Source of the DNA: Stictocephala bisonia
Lineage: Eukaryota; Arthropoda; Insecta; Hemiptera; Membracidae
NCBI GenBank assembly: GCA_035578905.1
Contig: JAQJVL010000085.1
Coordinates: 616,501 to 680,500, forward strand
Direction of reading: 5' to 3'
DNA length: 64,000 nucleotides
The notes beneath the pieces were generated by a model. The model was given only the letters and a program-made list of their open reading frames with translations. It ran no database searches and had not been told where the DNA came from. The translations under genes were made by a program, and so were the position numbers. This document shows positions 35,746 through 47,464 of the stretch, one piece after another (position 1 is the first letter of the stretch; each line of letters starts with the position of its first letter).

Positions 35746-36345
35746 AACAAGAACACATTATGTTACAATTTAGCTACAATTATACAATAAATTAACGATA
35801 CAATTAAGAAATTACAAAGTCTGTTAGGTTACTAATTAGTCATGCAGAAGTAAATAATTAGTTAACTACTACTAATTACTAACTAAACATCACATTTTTC
35901 ATTAAAGTGTTTTCAAAAAGGTTTCCGAACTTAAAACATTATTTTTCTCAAACCATTAGTATATGTGCATTGTGCATATTTGTTCAATAAAATACGGTTG
36001 TTTTTAAACAATATATTTTTTGTTTTGTATAATATGTTTATATTGTGTTTTGTATTTTGTACTGTTTCTTAAAATATATACATTGTATTGTTTATACAGG
36101 TGTACAACTTTAGTTAATTTTCGTATACTAGCATAAACAAATTATGTTACTTAAATTGTAGTTTGTTTGATGTTTGTGTTACTTATAGGGAATATTATTA
36201 AGGCTGCTGCACAAATTCGTCTAGTTCAAATGTTTATAAGCAGACAAATGTTATGTGTTTGTTATGTCTTAGTAGTCATCAAGACTGTCAGTGATGACTG
36301 GTATTTCCATGCCAACAATGTACAAGAACTTTATTATGTTTATGG
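35746..36345. other. no gene seen
   Basis: AT-rich spacer between two LINE relics. Confidence 0.5.
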
Positions 36346-36349
36346 AAAA

Positions 36350-36821
36350 CAAATCATCATTCCAGATAAGTTTTATGAGATGCTTGGCCAAAAAGTAAAA
36401 TAGTATACCAAATTGCGATTTAAAAATTATTTTAGGGGACGCAAATTCAAAAATAGGTAAAGATAATATGTGGACAGAAATCGCAGGAATAGAGACCCTC
36501 CATGATGAAACAAATGATAACGGAGTACGACTTTGCAGTTTTTCAATGGTGCATAACCTCAGAAATAGGGGTACATACTTTCCAAGGAATGAGATCCACA
36601 AAGAAACATGGACATCACCCAGATGTCAGATCAAAAAACCAAATAAATCATGTTTGATAGATAACAGGCACAAAATCAGTGTTTTTAATGTCAGAAGCAT
36701 TAGAGAAGCTGAGTGCCGATCTGATCATAATCTGGTACTTACCGAAATATACCAACGAATTTCCTTAGAGAAAAAGAAAGAAACCGAAAACACGGAGAAT
36801 ATGGATATAAAAAATGTATAG
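36350..36821 (+). pseudogene. LINE endonuclease domain
   Basis: An initial block (DKFYEMLGQKV) and LKIILGDANSKIGKDN are joined by a frame change. The open frame from 36468 then reads GIETLHDETNDNGVRLCSFS, RGTYFPRNEIHKETWTSP, LIDNRHKISVFNVRSIR and ECRSDHNLVLTEI. The G-D-N--IG, TW-SP, ID---- and SDH-LV motifs are those of the APE-type endonuclease of non-LTR retrotransposons. The catalytic SDH is retained. The aspartate after the TW-SP motif appears lost (KPNKSCLIDNRH). Confidence 0.85.
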
Positions 36822-37379
36822 ATAAGCACAAAATTAATAATACACAATCAACCTGCAAAATAGATTTCAAATTTTGAATAAAATATAAAATGAACAGGAC
36901 AACAATCAACCAGATAGTTTATAGAACACATGCCAAAACAACATACTGGAAACAATAAAGGTGGGTTGTGGGAAAAGAGTAAAGAAAATCGCATGGTTAG
37001 GTGAATAATGTGAAAGAGTTATACATAACAGAAGCTTAAAGAGGACGTTGTGGCTGAATAGCAATATTAGTTAAAATCTTGAAGTCTATTAATTTATAAA
37101 AATCAACTACAAGACTTAATTAAGGAAGAAAAGAGAGTACATCAATAGTTTACTGGATACATCTAAGAACGACATAAAATCAAACAATCATAAAACCTTT
37201 TATAGCTGTGTAAAACATTTCAGGAAAGGGTTTACTCCTAGTACTTTTTAAATTTAAAATAAAGATGGACAAATACTCAACTAAAATGCAAAAGTAGTAG
37301 AAATATGGAAGGAATATTTTAATGAACTCCTCCTGAACGGTGAAAAAAACGGAACAAGAAAAGTGTCAAGAAGAATACC

Positions 37380-38290
37380 AATGTGCAGAACCATCTATAG
37401 AAGAACCATCTAAAGAAGAAGTAGAAGAGGCTGGATAGGAATTTAAGAATAATAAAGCAGCAGGAGATGACATATTAGTATCGGACATGTTAAAAGGAGG
37501 AGGGAAATATGTATTGAACAACTACATCGAATAATACTAAAAGTGTGGAGAGAAGAAAAAATGCCAGAAGAAGGGCTAGAATGAATCAAAATTCACATTT
37601 ACAAAAAAAAAGGAGATAATGAAAAATGCAGACATTTCAAGGTAATATCACTTCTAAGCCACGGATACAAAGTTTTATCTAAAATACTTCATAAGCGCTT
37701 AGAACATTACACAAATACTGTAAAAGAAGACCATCTAGAGGGATTTGTAACAGCACGATCCAAACTGATCAAATCTTTATTGTAAATCAAGCAATTAGCA
37801 AATATTTAGAATTTGGTAAAGCATTTCACGGAATCTTCATGGACTTCTCCAAAGCCTACGCCAGTTTAAACAGGGCAAGGATTCGGGAAAAAATAAAAAC
37901 GTTGAAATACCAAGGAAATTAATTAATGTTTTCAGAATGACCGTTCAAGGATCAAGATTGATAGGTCAATAGCCAAGTCAAAATTGATGAAAGTATATTA
38001 GAATTCTACAAAGTTAAAAATGGAGTGAGCCATGGAGATGGATTATCCCAATTTTACTTAATATCGCCATTGAAGATAAACGCTTCAAACAATAAGACAG
38101 ACAAATAAAGGATTAAAGATGGGAACCAATTTAAATATGCTTGCTTTCGCATATGACGTAGCGAAAGCAAGATGTGAGAAGTAAGATGAATTTAAAGATG
38201 AAGAAAGATGGGTTTGAAAATTAATGATAAAAACGAAATGCATGCAATTCACAATACAAGAAATCGATCGAACAACCGAAATCAATATTG
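37380..38290 (+). pseudogene. LINE reverse transcriptase domain, decayed
   Basis: Across shifting frames the region shows EEVEEAG-EFKNNKAAGDD (as an E-V--A----K--KA-G-D block), KVWREEKMPEE, HLQKKGR (decayed P-YKKGD), LLSHGYKVLSKILHKRLEHY, QIFIVNQAISKYLEFGKAF, GIFMDFSKAYASLNRARI, VFRMTVQGSR and VKNGVSHGDG-S (from the VRQGD-LSP block). These are reverse transcriptase blocks in correct order, without an intact frame. Confidence 0.8.
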
Positions 38291-38296
38291 AATACA

Positions 38297-38795
38297 GTGG
38301 TGATTACTCACCCACCCACCCATACACGTACAGTGGTGATTACTCACCCGCCCACCTATACACGTACAGTGGTATTGACCCACCCGCCCGCCCATACACG
38401 TACAGTGGTATTGACCCACCCGCCCACCCATACACGTACAGTGGTACTGACCCACACGCCCGCCCATACACGTACAGTGGTATTGACCCACCCGCCCGCC
38501 CATACACGTACAGTGGTATTGACCCACCCGCCCACCCATACACGTACAGTGGTATATTTCACTGCACCCAGTGGTCAATATCACTGCACGGGTATGGGTG
38601 GGTGGGTGGGTGGGTCAATACCACTGTACTTCTATGGGTGTGTGGGTCAATACCACTGCATGTTTATGGGTGGGTGTGTGGGTCAATACCACTGTACTTC
38701 TATGGGTGTGTGGGTCAATACCACTGCACGTGTATGGGTGGGTCAATACCACTGTATTTCTGTGGGTGGGTGGGTCAATACCACTGCACGTTGAC
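38297..38795. repeat. 36-bp G/C-skewed minisatellite in inverted halves
   Basis: The left half (38297-38556) has about seven 36-bp units in C-rich orientation (CCCACCCGCCCGCCCATACA, CGTACAGTGGTATTGA). The right half (about 38570-38795) has the same consensus in the opposite orientation, so the two halves can form a long imperfect hairpin. The right half has more variants (TTCTATGGGTG, CATGTTTATGGG). At 38596-38614 five GGG runs are separated by single T. It interrupts a LINE relic. Confidence 0.95.
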
Positions 38796-38804
38796 ATTGT
38801 AAGA

Positions 38805-39590
38805 AAAAATATGATCCTTTTAAAAATCTAGGAATATGAATTGCAAGTAAGAAGAGTGAAGAATAAGAAATAAACAACAGAATAAATCAGGCCAATAAAA
38901 GTATGTGTGCATGTAACAAAATCTTTAACATCAAGAGTGTTAATACGCCAAACCAAAATGAAAATATACCATACTGGTCATCTTGATCCGACCAGTATTG
39001 ATATATGGAACCGAAATATGGATAGTGAAAAAAAAAGAAGAAAGGAAACTATTGTTTTTGAAAATAATATTTTAAGAACGATTTATGGACACATAAATGA
39101 TAATGGTTTGCTGATAATGGAGAAATAAGAAATGTGTATAGAAATCGTGATATTACAGCCCATGTTAGAGCTAGAAGAATAAATGAATTTATTTCCAACT
39201 AATAATGACAATTATCCATTTACATAGTACTTATTTGAAAATTAACTGGCTACTATATCGAGTTATGTGACCAGTTTGATTAAATAAAAAAATAAAGATA
39301 AACAAAAAAAATAAAAATAAAATAAGACTAAGATGGTTTAGACAGGTCTTAAGGAGAAATCGAGGATCACTTTTAATGGAAATATGAGAGGGACAGTCTT
39401 ACGGGAGAAGACCGCCAGGAAGGTCTAAAATAAGATAGTAGGACATCTTGATGACGGACATCTCAATGATGGTAACATATTTAGAAGAGGCGCAAGACCG
39501 GGAGATATGGAGGGCGATTGTTGGCGAGGCAAAAACCCTACTCACGTACCAATGGCCATGGGAGTAGGAGTAAGTAAGTAATGATTAAGT
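38805..39590 (+). pseudogene. LINE C-terminal region
   Basis: Shifting frames read INNRINQANKSMCACNKIF, VLIRQTKMKIYHTGH, GTEIWIVKKKRR (with frame shifts), FENNILRTIYGHINDNG, YRNRDITAHVRARRIN, then after an AT-rich interruption LRWFRQVLRRNRGSLLMEI and GRRPPGRSKIR, ending with REIWRAIVGEAKTLLTYQWP near 39557. This matches the conserved LR-WF-HV-R and GRP--RW block at the C-terminus of such LINE proteins. Confidence 0.8.
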
Positions 39591-39779
39591 GTGAATTTAC
39601 TGCCTTTTTGAGTGAAATCCAGAGTCAGCAAAGAACCCACGTAACAAGAGAGACAATGTGTTTGAAATTTCAAAATACTTACTATTTGTAAAATTATCCA
39701 TTTAAAAAAACTGTATACGTGGAACAATTATTTGTATGCATTTCATTGTGAACCTGACATGACAAACATTGTTGCTTAC

Positions 39780-40320
39780 CACAGGTTAATAGGGGCGACA
39801 GCAGAGGTTCTGACTCACAGCAGGAACACAAACATGTTATGTAGAATACACGTTTGTGTGAGAATGTTATTGTAACACAGTCTATGACAAAAAGAGTTGC
39901 TGAAGTACCTAACCACGTCAGTAGGGTACCTAACCACTCAGCTGATATGGAGACGCGCCAGTAGAAGTGCTGACTCGCACCAGGAACACAAACAAGTTAT
40001 GTTGAATACGTATTTGTGTGAGAATGTTATTGTAACACAGACTCTAACAAAAAGAGTTGCTGAAGTACCTAACCACGTCAGTAGGGTACCTAACCACTCA
40101 GCTGATATGGAGACGCGCCAGTAGAAGTGCTGACTCGCAGCAGGAACACAAACAAGTTTGTAAACAGGATATGTGGAACACTCGTTTGTTTGCGAACTTT
40201 TTAATGTGACAGTATATGACAAAAAGAGTTGCTGATATTATCTGGTGACACTCATTTGATGTGGAGTCACGCCAGCAGAGGTGCTTAAGAATACCAGGAA
40301 AAAACAAGTTAGTTAACAGA
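39780..40320 (+). repeat. ~160-170-bp tandem repeat, three to four units
   Basis: AAAAAGAGTTGCTGAAGTAC, CTAACCACGTCAGTAGGGTA and GAGACGCGCCAGTAGAAGTG, then CAGGAACACAAACAAGTT, recur with GAGTTGC starts at 39894, 40054 and 40226. The outer copies are more diverged and the middle two nearly identical. Confidence 0.85.
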
Positions 40321-40440
40321 TTAGTAGCTAATTAAACTGTAACTAGAAATAAAATACATTCTTGTTAATCTACAATTTTCAATTTCAAATAAGTACTTAT
40401 AATTAAATTAAAAATTGTGGAATACCATGAATATGTACTA

Positions 40441-40535
40441 TTATTTGGCCATAGCCATTACATAAAAGAAATACACTCACACAAATGTTATTTGGCCATA
40501 GCCATTACGTAAAAGAAATACACTCACACAAATGT
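40441..40535 (+). repeat. 47-bp tandem duplication
   Basis: TTATTTGGCCATAGCCATTA, then AAAAGAAATACACTCACACA, appears twice in a row. Confidence 0.9.
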
Positions 40536-40999
40536 TATTTCATATTAAATTAAAAACGGCATTTTATTCTTTTTTAGTTTGGTAAATTACATTTTCTTTA
40601 CTGAAATTATTTACAAAATATAACAATAATTATTTATGTTTTGTAAATGAATTTGTTTGCATGAGAGTTCTTAAAACACATTTTATCATAATAACTTAAA
40701 TTTATTGGCAAGAATGTCATGACGGATTCAGTAAACATCATTCTATTTATTTTAAATATAATAGTCAGCTATTATAGTACTTATCATTTACAAATTATAA
40801 TTAACTATAGGTTATAAAAAATTTAAAGTAATGTGGCTTAATACAAAAACAAACATCAGTCCTTCTAAATATACTAGACGTGTATTTTTCAATGCATTAA
40901 TTTCATAGTTAGTTTATTAGTATTTACAGTATGAATATTTTACAAACAATATTAGCTATATATTGTAAAAGTGTAGTCAATATTGTGTATTTTTTTCAG
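40536..40999. other. no gene seen
   Basis: AT-rich spacer before the monomer array. Confidence 0.5.
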
Positions 41000-42893
41000 C
41001 GTAGAGTCAGAGTTCATAGAGTGCACTCCGACTGCTCAGCGTTATCTTATCTTACCTATTGATTGGCAGAGTGTAAATATCGCTTGCTCACAAGTTTTTC
41101 AGTGTAGAGTCAGAGTTCATATAGTGCACTCCGACTGCTCAGTGTTATCTTATCTTACCTATTGATTGGCAGAGTGTAAATATCGCTTGCTCACAAGTTT
41201 TTCAGTGTAGAGTCAGTTCATAGAGTGCACTCCGACTGCTCAGCGTTATCTTGTCTTACCTATTGATTGGCAGAGTGTAAATATCGCTTGCTCACAAGTT
41301 TTTCAGTGTAGAGTCAGTTCATAGAGTGCACACTGACTGCTCAGCGTTATCTTATCTTACCTATTGATTGGCAGAGTGTAAATATCGCTTGCTCACAAGT
41401 TTTTCAGTGTAGAGTTCATAGAGTGCACACCGACTGCTCTTATCTTACCTATTGACTAGCACAGTGTAAATATCACGTGCTCACAGGTTTTTTCAGTGTA
41501 GAGTTCATAGAGTGCACACCGACTGCTCTTATCTTACCTATTGATTAGCACAGTGTAAATATCGCGTGCTCACAAGTTTTTCAGTGTAGAGTCAGTTCAT
41601 AGAGTGCACACTGACTGCTCAGCGTTATCTTATCTTACCTATTGATTGGCAGAGTGTAAATATCGCTTGCTCACAAGTTTTTCAGTGTAGAGTTCATAGA
41701 GTGCACACCGACTGCTCTTATCTTACCTATTGATTAGCACAGTGTAAATATCAAGTGCTCACAGGTTTTTTCAGTGTAGAGTTCATAGAGTGCACACCGA
41801 CTGCTCTTATCTTACCTATTGATTAGCACAGTGTAAATATCGCGTGCTCACAAGTTTTTCAGTGTAGAGTCAGTTCATAGAGTGCACACTGACTGCTCAG
41901 CGTTATCTTGTCTTACCTATTGATTGGCAGAGTGTAAATATCGCGTGCTCACAGGTTTTTCAGTGTAAAGTTCATAGAGTGCACACCGACTGCTCTTATC
42001 TTACCTATTGATTAGCACAGTGTAATTATCGCGTGCTCACAAGTTTTTCAGTGTAGAGTTCATAGAGTGCACACCGACTGCTCTTATCTTACCTATTGAT
42101 TAGCACAGTGTAAATATCACGTGCTCACAGGTTTTTCAGTGTAGAGTTCATAGAGTGCACACCGACTGCTCTTATCTTACCTATTGATTAGCACAGTGTA
42201 AATATCGCTTGCTCACAAGTTTTTCAGTGTAGAGTCAGTTCATAGAGTGCACACTGACTGCTCAGCGTTATCTTGTCTTACCTATTGATTGGCAGAGTGT
42301 AAATATCACGTGCTCACAGGTTTTTCAATGTAAAGTTCATAGAGTGCACACCGACTGCTCTTATCTTACCTATTGATTAGCACAGTGTAAATATCGCGTG
42401 CTCACAAGTTTTTCAGTGTAGAGTCAGTTCATAGAGTGCACACTGACTGCTCAGCGTTATCTTGTCTTACCTATTGATTAGCACAGTGTAAATATCGCGT
42501 GCTCACAAGTTTTTCAGTGTAGAGTCAGTTCATAGAGTGCACACTGACTGCTCAGCGTTATCTTGTCTTACCTATTGATTGGCAGAGTGTAAATATCGCG
42601 TGCTCACAGGTTTTTCAGTGTAGAGTTCATAGAGTGCACACCGACTGCTCTTATCTTACCTATTGATTAGCACAGTGTAAATATCGCTTGCTCACAAGTT
42701 TTTCAGTGTAGAGTCAGTTCATAGAGTGCACACTGACTGCTCAGCGTTATCTTGTCTTACCTATTGATTGGCAGAGTGTAAATATCACGTGCTCACAGGT
42801 TTTTCAGTGTAAAGTTCATAGAGTGCACACCGACTGCTCTTATCTTACCTATTGACTAGCACAGTGTAAATATCACGTGCTCACAGGTTTTTC
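41000..42893 (+). repeat. ~89-104-bp monomer array (20 copies) upstream of a LINE ORF1 relic
   Basis: Each monomer has TTTTCAGTGTAGAGTCAGTT, CATAGAGTGCACACTGACTG, CTCAGCGTTATCTTATCTTA, CCTATTGATTGGCAGAGTG and TAAATATCGCTTGCTCACAA. A short type lacks the AGTCAG and AGCGTTATC parts and has GATTAGCACAG and CCGACTGCTCTTATC. From about 41400 long and short types alternate in a semi-regular pattern. The last short monomer runs without a break into the zinc-finger ORF1 remnant at 42940, the position a monomeric 5' UTR promoter would occupy in a LINE. Confidence 0.92.
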
Positions 42894-42939
42894 GTGGCAA
42901 TACTCGTGTTTTATAGTTTTTTCTTTTATCTTCAAGTGT

Positions 42940-43395
42940 AGTGTGTTAACTACTCATTCAGTGATTTCTACGAGTGGTGCGTGTAACAGAGACGTGGTTG
43001 GTAAACAACTGAAGTTAACGTGTGTTGACTGTAAATTTATTACATGGTCAATGTGTAAATATGGAACAATCAGATATCGAGACTATGAAGAATGAAGGTG
43101 TTCCTTGGAGATGTGAAAAGTGTGCTGTGGAACTGAAAAAAAGTATGATATTCGAAGCTGTGGCTACGCAAATCAAGATAAATCTATAAGATCTTATGCA
43201 CGAGACACAGGTTTAAGGGAGAAGCAAAATCATAACAATGCCGATTTCAATGCATATTATGATTTGATAATCAAGAGATTGAAGATACTAGGAATGGAAG
43301 CTCAGGATAAATTTATGGACTAATACCATAAGAAAATGGATAACATGGACGCAGAAAATAAAAAGCTTCGAGCACAAGTTGGAGGTCTTTAAGAG
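42940..43395 (+). pseudogene. LINE ORF1 remnant with PHD-like zinc finger
   Basis: One frame reads GACNRDVVGKQLKLTCVDCK and FITWSMC. A second reads VNMEQSDIETMKNEG and VPWRCEKCAVELKKS. Together they have the C-x?-C, C-x2-C, C, and W-x-C-x2-C layout of PHD-like fingers found in ORF1 of several arthropod LINEs. The His ligand position appears changed. A further frame continues NADFNAYYDLIIKRLKILGM and ends in a coiled-coil-like MDNMDAENKKLRAQVGGL, as in LINE ORF1 proteins. Multiple frame changes make it non-functional. Confidence 0.65.
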
Positions 43396-43849
43396 AGTGG
43401 AATAACTGGAGTAATATACCCAGAAAAATGTATTTTATGTTTTTTATTGTAAAGGAAAAATAAATATAATTTATCTCTATCATTAAATATTTTAATGTTT
43501 CTTTTTTTATAAAAAATATTATTGACTTATTTTACTTTGTATATAATTTAAAAATATGCATCACTTAATTGATTAAACATTAAAATCAGTTTGGAATTAG
43601 TTTGAATACGATTCAATAATGTACGGTGAAAATATACTTTTTAAAATTAATACAGTTTTAGTCTGTTCTGAATATGAGTCTTGTCTGTTTTAGCTTAACT
43701 AATTTTGAGCCTAACCTGTACAACATAGCCATGTCAATGTAAATATGTAAAAATGTATTACTCTACGAAGGTTGCATGGGCTATGAATGACCGTTTTCCA
43801 TAATTTAAAATATATTCAGGATTAATTTTAAAGAGGATTCATATTAGAC

Positions 43850-44338
43850 ACATTTTAAAGAGTATACGTTCTATAAGGCTTCTATATTGTTCTTTAGTGC
43901 GATCTAGGTTAGAGTTTGGATCAATTGTCTGGAATCCACATTTTGCACATCTGTCAGACACTATTGAGAAAGTTCAGAAAACGTTTATGAGGTATTATTT
44001 ATATTTTAAAGTTTTTGGTCATTACACGTATCTTGTCCCGTACTCTGAACTGCTGCGTATGTATGAGTTAGACTCATGGCAAGACGTCGCCAGGTAGCCT
44101 TCTTGGTGTATCTGCAGAGACTGGTGGGTGGCACGCCTGACGACGCCACACTTTTATCATGTATTCAGTTTGATGTTCCTCGGCCTAATTCTCGTGTTCA
44201 TTTGCTCTTCTCTCGTACAGTCCTTGGAGCGCATTTACCAATTAATATTATGTCTACATTGTATAATGGGATTTCATTTAATGAATTAGACATACTTTTC
44301 AATTTTAGAAAGTTGATTTTTAATCGTACTGAAGTTTA
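43850..44338 (+). pseudogene. LINE ORF2 C-terminal fragment
   Basis: The open frame from about 43880 reads RSRLEFGSIVWNPHFAHLSD, TIEKVQKTFMRYYLYFKVFG and YSELLRMYELDSW. It shifts frame and continues RRRQVAFLVYLQRLVGGTPD, LLSCIQFDVPRPNSRVHLLF and GISFNELDILFNFRKLIF to a stop at 44337-44339. This is the well-conserved C-terminus of Jockey/CR1-like LINE ORF2. Everything between ORF1 (ends about 43395) and this fragment is missing, so the element has a large internal deletion. The 3' UTR continues to about 44725, ending in AAAATAAAAATGAATAAAAT. Confidence 0.88.
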
Positions 44339-44339
44339 A

Positions 44340-45676
44340 ATATTTAATACTAAATTATTTATTGCCTTGTCTTTTCATTATTTATTACTTATTTAATATT
44401 TGTTGTCCTTTTTTATTGTTGTTGGTTTTTGCCTATATTGCTGTTATTGTTTTTTAACCTGCTGTCATATTGTTACTATTATATATACTATTACCATATT
44501 AATCTTGTTACTAAACTGTCTTGTTATGTTTGTATTTATATTATTATTTATGATTATTGTTTTCAAGTGATAATTCATAAAGCAAGATTGGGACTCTGTT
44601 GATTGATCGGACATAAACACTATTCCACTTGTATTTATTGTAAATTAATATGATGCTACTTTGTAGTTCGATTTTTCTGTTTTGTAGCCTTCAAAATAAA
44701 AATGAATAAAATAAAAATAATTAACGTAATCCTGTATCCTATTTATTGTGAAAACATCCATAAACAAATTGTTATATCCCATTTAATGTCTTACTGTATA
44801 TATTTTGGAGGGCCAGCATTTATTTGATTGTTGTTACAATTTAGTTAATCTGGTTTCTAAGAATTATTTAAATGTGTTTCTAATTAGTTGAGTACAAGTT
44901 TGTTTCAAATTAGCAGTTATATTTGTTCTAGGTTTAACCTCTTATAGAGAACAGCTGACCTATATGTACAGTACGGACTGGTGCCAGCCAGTCGCGTTGC
45001 CATGGAGACGATGGACCAAGCCATCTCCCCACTTAATCACACTTCACACTTAGGCCACTTAACAGCTTAATAAAACTTCACCTTAGATGTTGATTTTCCT
45101 GTCTGCCTTCTTTTCAAAAGACTTGTTGATTGTGTTCGCCTTACTCAAGACTGCATAGGAGTAGATTATATCCCCGTAACATATGTCATAAATAAATATC
45201 AGCATAGTTCAAATATTAAATAATTGTGTATGCCTATACTTACGTTTGAATTAGATGTGGGTAAATGTATGTTACAGAAAAATTATAAAGAATAGAACTT
45301 GTTATAGCACAAGAAACAAATACATTGTTTTGTAAAAAATAGTCTTGATTTTAAAAATAAATGTTAATTTTTTGTTGCTAGCAAGAAAATTAATATGTTA
45401 TATTAACAAAATGTTATTTACCAAAAAAGAACAATATTTACATGCCATAAATGTGTAGTGGCCACCTGATTACTCAGAAATGACAAATAGTTGGAAGCCA
45501 ACAATAGGCGGACTTTAGGGTGATTGCACATCACCCTTTGTACGTTTGGGTTGCTTCAACCGCTAATAAGTCATTGCTTAGAAATCACTCTGTTGAGGTT
45601 TATGAGATCAGCCTATTGCAGCATGTCACACCCATAGAATGAACCAGATTAACAACGATGAAAAAAGTGTCTAGTG
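44340..45676. other. LINE 3' UTR then AT-rich unique sequence
   Basis: To about 44725 it is LINE 3' UTR ending in A-rich simple repeats. The rest shows no gene. GTTGCCATGGAGAC at 44994-45007 resembles one half of an RFX X-box, but the second half is imperfect. Confidence 0.5.
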
Positions 45677-45955
45677 ACTAGTCAATACCACTGTACGTGT
45701 ATGGGCAGGTGGGTGGGTCAATACCACTGTACGTGTATGGGTAGGCGGGTGGGTCAATACCACTGTACGTGTATGGATGAGCGGGTTTTTGTTAAACTTA
45801 TTGTAAAATATACATAATAAGGCATCTAGCCCTGCGCAGGTGATTCAGTTGTATTGTAACCCACCCGCCCACCCATACAGGCATGGTGGTACTGACCCAC
45901 CCGCCCACCCACACAGGCATGGTGGTACTGACCCACCCACCCATCCATACATACA
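45677..45955. repeat. third locus of the 36-bp G/C-skewed family, inverted halves
   Basis: About three G-rich units (GTCAATACCACTGTACGTGT, ATGGGCAGGTGGGTGG) at 45680-45785, a ~65-bp spacer, then about three C-rich units (CCCACCCGCCCACCCATACA, GGCATGGTGGTACTGA) at 45858-45955. The order is opposite to the 38-kb locus: G-rich first. Confidence 0.9.
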
Positions 45956-47080
45956 CAATTGTACTGACACCTTTAAGAGACACAATTTCTACCTTTAAGA
46001 GGTTCTTTTATTATATTTCTCCTGATTGAAATATTCTGTAACATTATGAAAAATGTACTGATATGTATGATCGCTTATTATAAAATTAAACTAAATTAGC
46101 GTGAGTGTATTGAAATATACAATAATTATATGCTACTCCAGCTCTTAAGGATATTCCAATAATCGTAATAGAAAAAATCAATGTTTGAATCATATTTGAA
46201 TTAATTTCGCATCGCCTCACATATCGCATGCTTAGAAGTACGGTAAAAAAAATTGGTTACTTGTTCGAAACCTATATTCTGGAACTTATAGACACAAATA
46301 ATCTCCACTGACACAAACACTCCACTGAAGCACAATGTATAAAAATAACAAGCCAGTTATAGCAAATAGGTTAAATTGTTGATTAATTAATTAAAACCTA
46401 CACATGCTCTACTATATCTTACTTTGGAGCCTCGCACAATGTAAGGATGACCAGGACTGCAGTATAACTGTGTTGCCGCCTAAGATTAACAAGAGCAATC
46501 CTTGAATGGCTTAAGATAGGTCCTGTCGGTAGTGGGTCTCAACACAGAGAATTACACACACTCACTTTGGAGGAAGTTCCATGTCTCGTATAGTAAATTA
46601 GATAAATCAATGGCTACTAATCTTTTACCCCAAAAAAGACACAACTGAAGACTACCTGGAAAAACCCAGGTTAGTTGACTTTATCAAAATCATATCGACT
46701 ACTGGTACATAGATAGAGTTTTAGCCCTTCATCTGGATTCTCAGTATATTCACAGCAAAAGTCCTGACTCAAAGTCCTGAAAACATCCTTTTAGGTAAAA
46801 CTAGACATTAACCTATCAATAAACAAAGCCTTTCCTTTGCTGACTTCAAAGGAGTGTTTTTCAGTGCGACTATTTTTAATAATTTTTGAAGGCCTGGTCT
46901 TTTTGTGTTGTTCTTTATTAATCTGATTGTGGCCTGTCAATTGTAATGAATTTTATTGACTACATTGTACCATCATGGAGAATAACTTCCAATTATTAGT
47001 TCACTTCTTCAACCAACGCAATGATGAGCAGATAAACTTGGGTAACAGATCGTCTTGGGTGTGATTTACTATAGATAGTC
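45956..47080. other. no gene seen
   Basis: AT-rich unique sequence, no recognised domain or repeat. Confidence 0.5.
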
Positions 47081-47081
47081 T

Positions 47082-47461
47082 TTACAAGAGCACAGGAGAG
47101 TAAGATTCATTTGTATAGTCATCCAGCAATATTCTTTTGTACAGACTTTTCAGTAGCCTGGAAAATTGTGCGTTTTGCTGTGGTTTTCTTGGCAGTCTCA
47201 AAATGTTGATAAACATTTTACTAAACTGATTATCAAGATATTCTATAACTTCATTTATATTACCGTCAATAATCATTTGGATACATAGAAGAAATTTAAA
47301 TTCTGAATATGTGAGAAACCCTCGGAAACACCATTAGGATCTACAGACAGGTCACTATCGTGTCTTTGTACTCCTGCCTGGATTTTTGTAATATCTTGAA
47401 TTATACATACACTTGGAGCAATTGGAAATATTTGCACTTGTGCTCGACCCAAACAAGGCAC
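47082..47461 (-). other. two abutting minus-strand open frames, unrecognised
   Basis: The frame 47461-47273 (MPCLGRAQVQIFPIAPSVCI, HDSDLSVDPNGVSEGF, ending FFYVSK) stops where a second frame 47276-47082 starts with overlapping ATGA (MIIDGNINEVIEYLDNQFSK, FSRLLKSLYKRILLDDYT). Amino-acid composition is less repetitive than other chance frames here. A single frameshift would join them into one ~125-residue segment, so this may be a decayed gene or element fragment. I do not recognise the family. Confidence 0.2.
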
Positions 47462-47464
47462 TTG

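Larger units (their letters stand above)
36350..39590 (+). mobile_element. Near-complete but decayed non-LTR retrotransposon (EN-RT-C-terminus), interrupted by a minisatellite
   Basis: Three recognisable domains follow in order: an APE-type endonuclease (36350-36785), a reverse transcriptase (about 37380-38290) and a C-terminal region (38805-39590). A G/C-rich 36-bp minisatellite (38297-38795) splits the element between RT and C-terminus, and an AT-rich stretch at about 39190-39325 interrupts the C-terminus. The element is 5'-truncated within the endonuclease domain. Many stops and frame changes indicate an old insertion. Confidence 0.85.

Noticed and set aside
38224..38802. 192-codon open frame spanning LINE sequence and the C-rich minisatellite
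   Set aside because: The first ~20 codons are LINE relic and the rest is repeat translation. Both strands and several frames are open.
44994..45007. RFX X-box-like GTTGCCATGGAGAC
   Set aside because: The second half-site departs from the consensus and there is no gene start nearby.
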